A DNA stretch of 64,000 nucleotides from a virus. This document shows, piece after piece, positions 23,082 to 30,713 of this stretch. Made by a program: the position numbers and the translations under genes. Location of the stretch: IMG/VR virus record IMGVR_UViG_3300032516_000004, positions 1 to 64,000 of that record. One strand, given 5' to 3'. The notes below the pieces were generated by a model, which was not told the origin of the DNA, ran no database searches, and saw only the letters and a list, made by a program, of their open reading frames with translations. Position 1 is the stretch's first letter; each line of letters opens with the position of its first letter.

Positions 23082-23432
23082 ATGCCAATTATCAAACCCG
23101 AGGACTGGCAGAAATGGATAGATAACAATTCAGATCCATATGGAAGATGCTGCGTGCTGGTGGCTGAGGAAGTCATGCGAATGCTCGATGAGCCTGAGCA
23201 CGCGAAGCCACCAATCACGGATGACACACCCTACAAGCTCATCGATGCCGCAGATGACAACATTCGAGCTGGTGGTATTACGGGTTTCATGGCTGGGTGT
23301 GTGGCGGAGATGGTGAGCCATTGCCATTCTCGGGGTGAAGAGTTTCGCAGGGCATGGAACGCATATTACGGGATCAAGAGTGATCGGTGGGGTATCGTTA
23401 ACCCCGCGATTTTGACGACCGGCCACCAATAA
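23082..23432 (+). CDS. hypothetical protein, 116 aa
   Basis: Start set at the ATG at 23082 (AGGA upstream), with an alternative GTG at 23049. The helical middle (DDNIRAGGITGFMAGCVAEM) is typical of small phage proteins seen beside dATP- or early-gene clusters, but no exact family is recognised. Confidence 0.6.
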   Translation: MPIIKPEDWQKWIDNNSDPYGRCCVLVAEEVMRMLDEPEHAKPPITDDTPYKLIDAADDNIRAGGITGFMAGCVAEMVSHCHSRGEEFRRAWNAYYGIKSDRWGIVNPAILTTGHQ

Positions 23433-23443
23433 GGAGAAATCAA

Positions 23444-23644
23444 ATGTCATCAATCGGTGAAGAATTTCCGAAAGAGCAAGAGAGATGCAGGGATTTGTTG
23501 ATCCAATACAAGCGTATAGGGCCAGCAGGAACATTTGGCGCACGTGTTATCGAGATTGCATTAAAACAGGCCGACGAAGCCATGGCGAGTGGTGATGTAG
23601 TTGCAATCCTGAAGGCACATAAAGCCATGCAAGAATTAGAATAG
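23444..23644 (+). CDS. hypothetical helical protein, 66 aa
   Basis: AAGGAG precedes the ATG. The segment VIEIALKQADEAMASGD resembles the C-terminal half of the 119-aa protein at 19325-19684. Probably a small all-helical adaptor; function unknown. Confidence 0.6.
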   Translation: MSSIGEEFPKEQERCRDLLIQYKRIGPAGTFGARVIEIALKQADEAMASGDVVAILKAHKAMQELE

Positions 23645-23654
23645 GAAATGGGTA

Positions 23655-23888
23655 ATGCAAGAAATCAGACATGACGGCTCAGAATTTCTATCCGAGATAC
23701 CAACGATTGATTACGAAAAACGGTTACGAGCCGCGATAGAAGACAAGCGCAATGCCTCTGTAGCCATCCATAAACCTGGCTCGGTCTTCAAATCGAAGGG
23801 GGCGTGGTTCTACGTCGATCCAGTCGAAGGATTGCGTCGAGTGTCGTGGTGGACTGGGATGAAGTTGCGAAAGACTGCATCTAAATAA
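23655..23888 (+). CDS. hypothetical protein, 77 aa
   Basis: A small basic product starting with a short acidic segment and ending WWTGMKLRKTASK. It lies 10 bases after the previous gene in the same block. No family is recognised. Confidence 0.55.
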   Translation: MQEIRHDGSEFLSEIPTIDYEKRLRAAIEDKRNASVAIHKPGSVFKSKGAWFYVDPVEGLRRVSWWTGMKLRKTASK

Positions 23889-23902
23889 GAAATGAGGAAG
23901 AG

Positions 23903-24070
23903 ATGATCTGGGCATATCGAGTCGAGTTCAAACTAGAGGACTTCTGGATTGGGTTATTCTGGAAACGGACTCATATCGAGCCCGATATTTCAGTGCTTGA
24001 TGTCTGGCTGTGTATTGTCCCGTGCGTTCCATTGCATTTGACATTCTCCCGATACGAGGTAGCCCCATGA
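23903..24070 (+). CDS. small protein, 55 aa
   Basis: GAGGAAGAG precedes the ATG. Hydrophobic and aromatic (FWIGLFWK, then VWLCIVPCVPLHL), possibly membrane-associated. Its stop overlaps the next start as ATGA, which supports it as real. Confidence 0.5.
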   Translation: MIWAYRVEFKLEDFWIGLFWKRTHIEPDISVLDVWLCIVPCVPLHLTFSRYEVAP

Positions 24071-24453
24071 CCCCCACCGAACGCGCCAATCTGCGGGAGT
24101 TGTGCGACGAAAACAAAACCCACACAGAAGAATGGTGGTGTCTTCGGTGCAGGTCTTGGGTACCTGGCGATTGTGTTGAGGAGAACGGGGTGCATGATAG
24201 TTGTGGGTATCCGGTTGCATACAGCCAAACGCTAGACAGCAACAAGGTAATACAGTTGCTCGACGAAAATGAGGAGTTGCGGAAGGCGATATCCGATATT
24301 TGCACGGCCATCGAAAACCTTGACGGGCTACAAGGGCATGACGCGGTTGTGCTCAGAAAGCATTTGCTGCCGTGCTCTGATTTGGATTTTTGCGTGGTAT
24401 CAAATGCGCTGAAACACGCAAAAGAGGCCCGCAAGCTCTTGGAGGAAAAATGA
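24067..24453 (+). CDS. zinc-knuckle and coiled-coil protein, 128 aa
   Basis: Start at 24067, coupled to the upstream stop. An N-terminal WWCLRCRSW..GDC segment may bind metal. The rest is a charged helix (QLLDENEELRKAI). GC-rich compared with the main phage operons. Function unknown. Confidence 0.6.
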   Translation: MTPTERANLRELCDENKTHTEEWWCLRCRSWVPGDCVEENGVHDSCGYPVAYSQTLDSNKVIQLLDENEELRKAISDICTAIENLDGLQGHDAVVLRKHLLPCSDLDFCVVSNALKHAKEARKLLEEK

Positions 24454-24713
24454 GCGCCAAAAAAGAACATGCCGACAGAATGCTTGCGGCGGAACTCGCT
24501 CAAAGGGTTACACCACTCAGCCCACAGCGCTGCACCACAGGGGTCCGTAGACAATTCCTACTAGATCCGCCCGTAACCGATCCGTTTTATTACGAAGGCA
24601 CCCCATATGCCGCCGCCTATGCCACCGATGCCGCCAGTGCCGCCAGGTTTGCAACATTGCCGGAATGCGCCGACATTGTGCGGAAACACTATCCGAAAGC
24701 TCCGAGGTTGTGA
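24450..24713 (+). CDS. hypothetical protein, 87 aa
   Basis: Start at 24450 overlaps the upstream stop (ATGA). Alanine-rich (AAAYATDAASAARFATLPEC) and soluble. No family is recognised. Confidence 0.55.
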   Translation: MSAKKEHADRMLAAELAQRVTPLSPQRCTTGVRRQFLLDPPVTDPFYYEGTPYAAAYATDAASAARFATLPECADIVRKHYPKAPRL

Positions 24714-24715
24714 AA

Positions 24716-25291
24716 ATGACCACGTTAAAATGCGATGTGTGTGGTAAGGTAGTGCGCGAAAATAATCCAAACGCTATTGGCGAACGTTGCGTTGGGTGGT
24801 CATGTCCTGGGCACTACCGACTTGTTGATGACGTCCCACCCCTGTTCAACGGCTACAACTACGAGCCGCGCCAGGCGACGAAGTGCGAGCGGTGCGGGGT
24901 GGTAAAATACACTTTGGAGGGCATTGTGCCTTGGTGTTGCGCGTGCGGTCACGGCTCACCGGCTGAGATTGAGCAACGGGAGAGGGTGGAAAGACTACGG
25001 GACGTGCTGTTTGATAACGGATTTGTGATGTGTGATGTCCCGGCTTGTAACTGTGGGGCGTGGCACGCAATTCATGGATTGCCCGAGCGATGGCAAGAGA
25101 TATGCGATGAGCTGCGCGATGCTGACGTGCTCAACAACGATACAGGAAACATCCCGCTAATAGCCATCAAGGCACTCCGCACACGCCTCGAAGTCACCAG
25201 GAAAGAGCGTGACCAGTTGCGGGGTGAGTTGGCAGAGGCAAAGGCAGAGATAGAACGGTTGATTTACCAAATCGCGAAGGGAGACGCATGA
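24716..25291 (+). CDS. zinc-ribbon plus coiled-coil protein, 191 aa
   Basis: Two CxxC pairs appear in the first 80 residues (CDVCGK, CERCG..CCACG), followed by more Cys near 108, and a coiled coil over the last 45 residues. The coil begins LRTRLEVTRKERDQLRGELAE, nearly the same as a segment of the next gene, so the two share a module. Confidence 0.6.
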   Translation: MTTLKCDVCGKVVRENNPNAIGERCVGWSCPGHYRLVDDVPPLFNGYNYEPRQATKCERCGVVKYTLEGIVPWCCACGHGSPAEIEQRERVERLRDVLFDNGFVMCDVPACNCGAWHAIHGLPERWQEICDELRDADVLNNDTGNIPLIAIKALRTRLEVTRKERDQLRGELAEAKAEIERLIYQIAKGDA

Positions 25292-25878
25292 GTACCGCTA
25301 GCTGTGCATGTCTACGTGTGGTGTATAAATTTGACGAGCCGAGGCCTGGGACCTGCGAAAACCCGCGGTGGGAATGCGACTGTTGTGGGAGGCGTTTCTA
25401 CTACGGAGAAAATGTGTCTGATTTTGAGGAATCCTTTGGGTCAGTGCGGCGCGTAATCGACCTCCGCGCCAGCCTCGAAGCCACCAGGAAAGAGCGTGAC
25501 CAGTTGCGGGCTATGCTTGATAGCGGAGCGGACGCAATGAGGCAGATGGGTGACGCCCACCAAGACCTCGAGGCCGAGCTTGCCGCCAAAACAAAAGACT
25601 ATGACCAGATGCGAGCGATTGTGGCGGCAGATGCGCCGTATCTTCCGGGGTGCGACAGCTACGCGCACGATGATGGATGCCCATATGCGGACATTCTAGC
25701 AAATTTCTTGCGTATCCAGTCTGCGCTGAAGGCCGCCAATAAAATCGTGGATGCGCTTAGGGCTTGGCGGGCATTGCCGAGCAAGACTTACCAGAAACCT
25801 GTTGAAATGTACGATACGCTGGATGCGTGTCTGGAAGGGAGACTACCCGATGAATCCGGAAACCAAAAAGGAAAATAA
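25288..25878 (+). CDS. zinc-knuckle plus coiled-coil protein, 196 aa
   Basis: Starts inside the stop of the previous gene (ATGA). N-terminal CACL...C...CDCCGR suggests a metal site. A coiled coil follows with LRASLEATRKERDQLRAML, shared with the preceding protein. GC-rich. Such small Cys/coil proteins occur in phage accessory regions; function unknown. Confidence 0.6.
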   Translation: MSTASCACLRVVYKFDEPRPGTCENPRWECDCCGRRFYYGENVSDFEESFGSVRRVIDLRASLEATRKERDQLRAMLDSGADAMRQMGDAHQDLEAELAAKTKDYDQMRAIVAADAPYLPGCDSYAHDDGCPYADILANFLRIQSALKAANKIVDALRAWRALPSKTYQKPVEMYDTLDACLEGRLPDESGNQKGK

Positions 25879-26067
25879 ATGAATATCCAAAAAATTGTTA
25901 GAAAAGAGGCCGCCAAGTTTGGTAAGTACAATCTATCGACAAAAATCATCGATTATATTATTTTGGAACATACTGGATATCCATGCTTTTGGCATATTCC
26001 ACGTGATGGTAATGCGCCAGGAATGTCTACGAACTCAAGTCAAACATTTCTTCAAGACATATCGTAA
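25879..26067 (+). CDS. hypothetical protein, 62 aa
   Basis: Its start directly follows the previous stop (TAAATG). AT-rich and unlike the GC-rich genes before it, so the junction marks a change in composition. Basic N-terminal helix. No family is recognised. Confidence 0.5.
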   Translation: MNIQKIVRKEAAKFGKYNLSTKIIDYIILEHTGYPCFWHIPRDGNAPGMSTNSSQTFLQDIS

Positions 26068-26103
26068 GAAAAGTTAAATAATCTAGTAATTCATGGTGGG
26101 TTG

Positions 26104-26112
26104 TGGTATTAT
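26104..26112 (+). promoter_or_regulatory. extended -10 element for the tmRNA gene
   Basis: TGGTATTAT lies 14 bases before the tmRNA 5' end, matching the TGn-TATAAT form of an extended -10 box. No convincing -35 is seen. Confidence 0.5.
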
Positions 26113-26125
26113 ACTAAAAGTTTAT

Positions 26126-26492
26126 GGGCCTGAACGGTTTCGACGATGATACGGAGGTGAATGGGAGCGTGCCGGGGATGTCTTGCAGCCTCGTTAAAAA
26201 GCAAGGCAGCGTTTAATTGCCAACTCTGATGTTGAGCAACCTGTTACGCGGCAGCTCGCTGCCGCGTAAGAGGACCCGAGAAGAGACACCTACTATTGAC
26301 TCGGGAAAAGAAGTAGGCTAGGTTATTGTTGGTCCTGGCGCGGCAATAATCGAAACAAACAGACAGGTAATCGTCTGGATCAGCTTGCTCAGTGGGCTGA
26401 GGATTGATGAAAAACGAGTACACGAGATACGCACGTAGTGCCCACCACCAAAAGATTATCGGACCTGGGTTCAATTCCCAGCAGGTCCACCA
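26126..26492 (+). ncRNA. ssrA: tmRNA (ssrA-type) with 16-residue tag
   Basis: The 367-base gene begins GGGCCTG and ends CAGGTCC-ACCA, which pair as a 7-bp acceptor stem (one G-U). The T arm is CTGGG-TTCAATT-CCCAG. The tag frame starts at GCC 26219 and stops at TAA 26267; with the resume codon it reads ANSDVEQPVTRQLAAA, ending in the LAA-type degron recognised by ClpXP. A GCGGCAGC/GCTGCCGC hairpin lies at the end of the tag frame, the usual place of a stem in tmRNA. With host SmpB it would free stalled ribosomes and tag the product. It is followed by two GC-rich hairpins (26510-26570). Confidence 0.93.
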
Positions 26493-26574
26493 TTAGTATT
26501 TGTAAGATTCGGCAGCGGGGTTGAGCCCCGTTGTCGTTGGCACCCAGGGCGGGGGTTAAGCCGCCCACCTTAAA

Positions 26575-26700
26575 ATGAGATTTCAAAATAAACGTGTTAT
26601 CGTGGAAGCCACGCAATTTCATAAATCTTCAGTTCTTCAAGATAGATTTTTACAAATTTATGAACCAATAAAGTGGTGGTGTTTGTGGAAACGTGTATAA
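26575..26700 (+). CDS. small protein, 41 aa, resembling N-termini of a common phage family
   Basis: The frame begins MRFQNKRVIVEATQF, the pattern (KxRKKPVxVEAxQF) found at the start of many small phage proteins of unknown function, but it ends after 41 residues, so it may be a truncated copy. No ribosome site; a GGGCGG/CCGCCC hairpin lies directly upstream. Confidence 0.4.
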   Translation: MRFQNKRVIVEATQFHKSSVLQDRFLQIYEPIKWWCLWKRV

Positions 26701-26749
26701 CTAGCCCCGGTAGATAGAGGGGGGAGGGATACCTACCTACCGGAGCTAG
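26701..26749. terminator. hairpin between converging transcripts
   Basis: CTAGC-C-CCGGTAG pairs with CTACCGG-A-GCTAG, a 12-bp stem with one mismatch, in the gap between the rightward tmRNA region and a leftward gene. There is no clear T run. A bidirectional stop is likely. Confidence 0.5.
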
Positions 26750-26770
26750 GCACTACCATAAAATTATAAA

Positions 26771-26950
26771 CTATGCTGCCTTCTTATTAACTACATCAAG
26801 TCGTTCATGAATTTCGTGTTTGCATTTTAGGCATCGATACCTAATGAACTTTTCACCTTTTTCATTCGATTGTACATCGCTCTTAGTAAATTCAAATCCA
26901 CCGCATTGATAGTGGTGCTTCATAATTTCCGCTAAAGTAGTTTGTTCCAT
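26771..26950 (-). CDS. small zinc-ribbon-like protein, 59 aa
   Basis: The ATG overlaps the stop of the upstream gene (TAATG). It has HHYQCGG and CLKCKHEIHE, one possible zinc site. No family is recognised. Confidence 0.55.
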   Translation of the reverse strand: MEQTTLAEIMKHHYQCGGFEFTKSDVQSNEKGEKFIRYRCLKCKHEIHERLDVVNKKAA

Positions 26951-27354
26951 TATCGGGCCTGCCTCATTTGTGTTTCAACTTCTTTCATCTTACGCTGCGT
27001 CTCTAGATATACCCAATCAGCTAATTCTGCCGGATTATCGTCAGGAAACACTATTTTGGTGGCAACGAATGGTTTAAATATAGTCCCCGTATCATCTTTA
27101 ATTTGCCCATCTAATCTAACATCAAATGTTAAATTGATTTCTGGTTTAATGGCCAAGATGTTTGAGAAATATCTACCCTTGAAATTTATCATTCCAGATT
27201 CATATACTTTAAATGTGGCGTTTGGGAATTTTACCTGTAAAGCAGCCGCTAATTTTTGTACATATTCTGGTGTTAGTAGCTGCTGATAGTATGGTTTATC
27301 CTCAGCAATTTTAGGATAACCCAATTCTGTAAACGGAGCTAAAATTTGTGTCAT
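26950..27354 (-). CDS. hypothetical protein, 134 aa
   Basis: AGGAGG precedes the ATG at 27354. Alpha/beta pattern with a helix (YVQKLAAALQVKF) and several strands. It is the first gene after the sigma-54-type element at 27417. No family is recognised. Confidence 0.65.
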   Translation of the reverse strand: MTQILAPFTELGYPKIAEDKPYYQQLLTPEYVQKLAAALQVKFPNATFKVYESGMINFKGRYFSNILAIKPEINLTFDVRLDGQIKDDTGTIFKPFVATKIVFPDDNPAELADWVYLETQRKMKEVETQMRQAR

Positions 27355-27416
27355 ACAACCTCCTATCCATATATAATACTCACACAATACCACAATTTAG
27401 CACTATATAAAATCAT

Positions 27417-27432
27417 TGCAAATCTCGTGCCT
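27417..27432 (-). promoter_or_regulatory. sigma-54-type -24/-12 promoter (strong match)
   Basis: Minus strand reads AGGCACGAGATTTGCAAT: GGCACG and TTGCA with GG-N10-GC. Predicted start near 27406, about 50 bases before the ATG at 27354. The core matches the copy at 63709 at all but two positions. Confidence 0.75.
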
Positions 27433-27437
27433 ATAAT

Positions 27438-27781
27438 ATGTTCATGAAAGATATAGAGGTGATAGCCAGCGATCTATCTAAAGTTACCAGTGCTGAAACC
27501 AATAAACCATATAAACTCGAGGCCATTTCAGCGTTAGATCAAATAATCCGCGCAATAGAAACTGACATGGTGTCTGTGGTTATTGATAGGAAGATAGATC
27601 AGATCATTAACTGGAAACAAATAATTCTAAGTGGTCGTGTTGGTGCTATGATGCTGACGGCAAATTTGAATGTACGCTGACAGATCTTGTAGATGAAACC
27701 GTGTATTTAGCGTGCAGTACCACATTTGGTAGCCCATCATTGATTTGTCTGTCTAAAGATTCCGTAACATTTAGTGCTTAA
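27438..27781 (+). pseudogene. possible frameshifted small gene
   Basis: Frame 0 from the ATG at 27438 gives a plausible helical protein up to about 27610 and then stops at 27680. From 27611 another frame is open to 27781 and reads like the true continuation (CYDADGKFECTLTDLVDETV). One base shift near 27610-27640 would join them. No ribosome site is seen. A decayed or shifted gene is likely. Confidence 0.35.
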
Positions 27782-27832
27782 TTAAACTTAACGGGCACGC
27801 CACTGCACGGTTGATAAAGAAAGGATTAGACA

Positions 27833-28513
27833 ATGTTGTATTTACAATTAGACACAGCAAAGAAGCTTGTTCAAACAAAACAAGATGTTCGCGGTACACG
27901 TGTCATGTTGGATGAAACGGACACTGCATTACAACAGAAGTTGTTTGCTACTAGAGCTGAGACTGAAAAATTGTCACCAAAATTTGCGGAATTGAAGTCC
28001 CAACTTGAGTACGAGATGCGTGCTCTTGATGATGAAATTTTGGAGGAATGCACGGCTAACCATAGGACCAATTTGTCCAAAATTCAGTTGATGGAGCGCG
28101 CACTATGCGGCGACATGGAATTGGTTATGGTACCTTCCGCTACTAGCGAGGATATCTCAGCCGCTTTGTTGAATGGAGAAAATACTCCATATGTAATGCC
28201 AATGGAGTTTGCTCTCAAGACCAAAGATGGTTTGAATGTTCACGCCTGGTTCAACGGCGACTCAATAATTACCATTGATGCCACGTTTAATGACGAGGAC
28301 ATCGAGGACCCAACATTCTTACACGGGATTGAAACACCGCGATTCATTAATGGTGTTTGTGCGGGTAGTTGGGTCTGGGATTGGGATGGTGGTGACACAA
28401 AGGTGTATGCCGCTAATGATTTGGCGTCACTCAAAATTCAAGTTGCGGTGGACGACAAATGGTTGACGTTCTCCGTAGCATTCAAACAGCACACGTTTAA
28501 CGTGATTGCCTAG
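27833..28513 (+). CDS. hypothetical protein, 226 aa, paired with the 411-aa gene
   Basis: AAAGGA precedes the ATG. The N-terminal 95 residues are a charged helix (likely coiled coil); the rest is strand-rich and acidic (IITIDATFNDEDIEDPTF). It lies 10 bases upstream of the 411-aa gene, and the pair ends in a strong hairpin, so they form a two-gene unit. Function unknown; a virion role is possible. Confidence 0.65.
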   Translation: MLYLQLDTAKKLVQTKQDVRGTRVMLDETDTALQQKLFATRAETEKLSPKFAELKSQLEYEMRALDDEILEECTANHRTNLSKIQLMERALCGDMELVMVPSATSEDISAALLNGENTPYVMPMEFALKTKDGLNVHAWFNGDSIITIDATFNDEDIEDPTFLHGIETPRFINGVCAGSWVWDWDGGDTKVYAANDLASLKIQVAVDDKWLTFSVAFKQHTFNVIA

Positions 28514-28523
28514 GAGAAAAGAA

Positions 28524-29759
28524 ATGTCACTTTTGATTTACGGAGTTTATGACAAGTACGCGCAACCCCTCGGTCAAACACTTGGACAAGTTCGAAATTT
28601 GTATTCGAATCTTTTCAGAAGTGTTGCCGGATACAATCTGAATGACGTTAGCGCCAATTCGATTGATCCTTTGTCCAAAAACAATTTGGACATGTTGGTC
28701 AAATGTCCGTATGGCGCGACAGAAGTACAAGCACATGCATTTTTTGATGCCATCAAAGTACTTCCAGGTTTTGTCGCAGAGTCGATTTATGCAATGCCTG
28801 AACCTCTGCCGGTTTCTGGTACCCCGCAACAACTGATTTTGGCACCACTCGATTCAGCGGGTCCTGTAGCAGCTGATCAATTTGCGGGGCAAAGTACGCC
28901 TGATGGATTTTGCACAAATTATCGTAGAGTAACACCCGGTATTTACAGCTATGATTATGTTCAAAAGTTCTACTACTTTGCTGGAGAATTTGAGAATATG
29001 GATTTCGCCGCTTACACGGCTAATGGTGGAAAATTCGAATCCGATGTAGGGGTTCCTGTACCGTGGCACGTTCCCTACAAGGGATATCTGACAGAAGACC
29101 CTGCCTATCCAGGGAAAGTACGTTTCTACAAGAGCCGTAAGGATTTGGACAGCCTCCAACGGATGTTGCATTATCGAGGGTTTTCATGGTTCGAGATTCA
29201 AGCCCCATTTGCAACGTTGGCAGAATATAGTGCTTACAACGGGGAGGTGGTTCCTGTCAGCTGTGACAACTACTACGACCTGGCCCCTGATGGCAGCTTT
29301 GTACCGATCACAACATTGAAGCAGCCCCCTGCTGGTTGGGGTGTTCAACTTCGCACCAAATACCTTCGGTTTATGGATCGAGGCAAGTGGTACGTGGTTG
29401 AAGTAACTGGCGAGGCATCCAAGGGGCATCAGGCGGGAATTGAGAACATCTATTCCAGCCTTACTCCAGGGCAGGAATCCTTGGCTTGGAAGTGGGCCTC
29501 TCGACACCCAGCAGCGGTCGGATATGGTGGTAATTTCTTCCAAGATATCCGGTTAGGGTATCCTGGCGCGTATTGGCTAGAGTGCGTGTTCCACATTCGT
29601 CAAGGACGTGATGCTGGTGGGCCAGCACAAGGTCCAAAACTTGACGCAGACGGAATATTGGATGAGGTGAATGGAACGCCATCAACGTTGGTGTCTCTGT
29701 ATCCTTGGGGATTGAACACCTATACGGACAAAGCCAAAGCGTTGGATTGGATTCTTTAA
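28524..29759 (+). CDS. hypothetical protein, 411 aa, possible virion protein
   Basis: Start at 28524 because AGGAGA precedes it; in-frame codons to 28506 overlap the upstream gene. The sequence is rich in Y, F, G and P, low in charge clusters, and has no signal peptide or TM helix. This composition suits a structural or surface protein. It is followed by a GC-rich hairpin and an isolated gene with its own promoter. No family is recognised. Confidence 0.7.
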   Translation: MSLLIYGVYDKYAQPLGQTLGQVRNLYSNLFRSVAGYNLNDVSANSIDPLSKNNLDMLVKCPYGATEVQAHAFFDAIKVLPGFVAESIYAMPEPLPVSGTPQQLILAPLDSAGPVAADQFAGQSTPDGFCTNYRRVTPGIYSYDYVQKFYYFAGEFENMDFAAYTANGGKFESDVGVPVPWHVPYKGYLTEDPAYPGKVRFYKSRKDLDSLQRMLHYRGFSWFEIQAPFATLAEYSAYNGEVVPVSCDNYYDLAPDGSFVPITTLKQPPAGWGVQLRTKYLRFMDRGKWYVVEVTGEASKGHQAGIENIYSSLTPGQESLAWKWASRHPAAVGYGGNFFQDIRLGYPGAYWLECVFHIRQGRDAGGPAQGPKLDADGILDEVNGTPSTLVSLYPWGLNTYTDKAKALDWIL

Positions 29760-29783
29760 TCTGATTGACCGACCGTTGAATCC

Positions 29784-29822
29784 GAGAGGGCGGCGGGTCT
29801 AAACAACCGGCCCGCCCTTCTC
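29784..29822 (+). terminator. GC-rich hairpin terminator after the 411-aa gene
   Basis: GAGAGGGCGG...CGGGT pairs imperfectly with ACCGGCCCGCCCTTCTC across a short loop, 25 bases after the stop. There is no long T run. It separates this unit from the promoter at 29829. Confidence 0.55.
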
Positions 29823-29828
29823 AGCCTA

Positions 29829-29857
29829 TTGACGACAACCCCACCATTTGATATAAT
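29829..29857 (+). promoter_or_regulatory. strong sigma-70 promoter
   Basis: TTGACG and TATAAT are 17 bases apart, close to the consensus, upstream of the gene at 29927 with a leader of about 60 bases and AGGAGAGG before the ATG. It is the best sigma-70 promoter seen in the window. Confidence 0.75.
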
Positions 29858-29926
29858 AGTAACAACCGGCACACCGCGATCCGGGTCAACAGTGCGGTCC
29901 CAAACATTTACCTATAGGAGAGGAAC

Positions 29927-30298
29927 ATGAAGGGACCGGTACGTGCGAAATTTCGTTGTTTGGCCATCACGCAAAAATGGGACAAGTCGTGGCAGATTGA
30001 ACTTGGACCCATAATGCAGCGGGGAAAGCAATCGGAAGAGAACAAGCGTTTCTGGGAGTGTTCACCATCAGGAGAGTGTCATCTATTCTTCCACGAGCAA
30101 CATCCATTTGAAGTCGGTACCTACTATTATATTGACATGACGCCCAATGATGAAGGTCTCTGGACGTTGAGTACTGTAACACATCAAGACGGTGGAAGCG
30201 GCGAGGTGTTCTTCAGCCACTATCGAAGTTATGACCATCGGAAACCATTACCTGTAGGACTGCTTAATGGGCACTTCAAAATCGGGGTGGATGGCTAA
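29927..30298 (+). CDS. hypothetical protein, 123 aa, singly transcribed
   Basis: It has its own near-consensus promoter and a strong ribosome site, so it is probably highly expressed. The product is strand-rich (YYYIDMTPNDEGLWTLSTV). No family is recognised. The next 125 bases (30299-30423) hold only a doubtful 29-codon frame overlapping its stop. Confidence 0.65.
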   Translation: MKGPVRAKFRCLAITQKWDKSWQIELGPIMQRGKQSEENKRFWECSPSGECHLFFHEQHPFEVGTYYYIDMTPNDEGLWTLSTVTHQDGGSGEVFFSHYRSYDHRKPLPVGLLNGHFKIGVDG

Positions 30299-30423
30299 AA
30301 GACCAGCGCATTACAGACCTGGGGTGACGCTGGTGGGCGTTGGGATGTGGCATTTAACTTTGCCGAAGCTTCAGATGTAGAATAGTGGTATTACTGCAGG
30401 GAGTGAATTATGGATGTATAGTA

Positions 30424-30642
30424 TTATAGATCACAAATCTTAGCAGTTGACCGATTATTACTCTTGCAACGTACAATAACAGTTCTACACATTTCTATTA
30501 CTTTATCGTTTACAGCTTCAATGAAATCTTCGGAAGAACGAATATTTCCTTCATGAAGAATGTCTTTAATTCGTGTCGTAATAATAACCTGTCTTTTCTG
30601 ATTTGCTGGTTCAACGTTTTCTTGTTTGGTTTCTTCTGTCAT
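30424..30642 (-). CDS. possible histone-fold DNA-binding protein, 72 aa
   Basis: After a polar 17-residue N-terminus the sequence shows a short helix (TRIKDILHEG), a long amphipathic helix (SEDFIEAVNDKVIEMCRTVI) and NNRSTAKICDL. This follows the helix-long helix-RxT...D order of single histone folds and of the small bacterial helix proteins that end in NGRKTVxxxD. If correct it would be a small DNA-binding or DNA-bridging protein. The match is by pattern only. Confidence 0.45.
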   Translation of the reverse strand: MTEETKQENVEPANQKRQVIITTRIKDILHEGNIRSSEDFIEAVNDKVIEMCRTVIVRCKSNNRSTAKICDL

Positions 30643-30713
30643 AATTTACCTCTTTGGTTTTTATATAGTTTATGAATGAATTCGATTGACCGTCTAGTAT
30701 CTTGATAACCGTT

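Noticed and set aside
24010-24066. Upstream extension of the gene at 24067
   Set aside because: It overlaps a coupled 55-aa gene that ends in ATGA at 24067, and no ribosome site supports the earlier start.
23928-24554. Leftward 208-codon frame
   Set aside because: It runs opposite to five coupled rightward genes with start-stop overlaps and has no ribosome site; GC-rich sequence makes long antisense frames likely.
26244-26622. Leftward frames across the tmRNA
   Set aside because: They overlap a complete tmRNA with paired acceptor stem and tag frame and have no independent support.
27416-27437. TTGCAA and TATAAT as a rightward sigma-70 promoter
   Set aside because: The boxes are only 10 bases apart; the same bases form a correctly spaced sigma-54-type element on the other strand.
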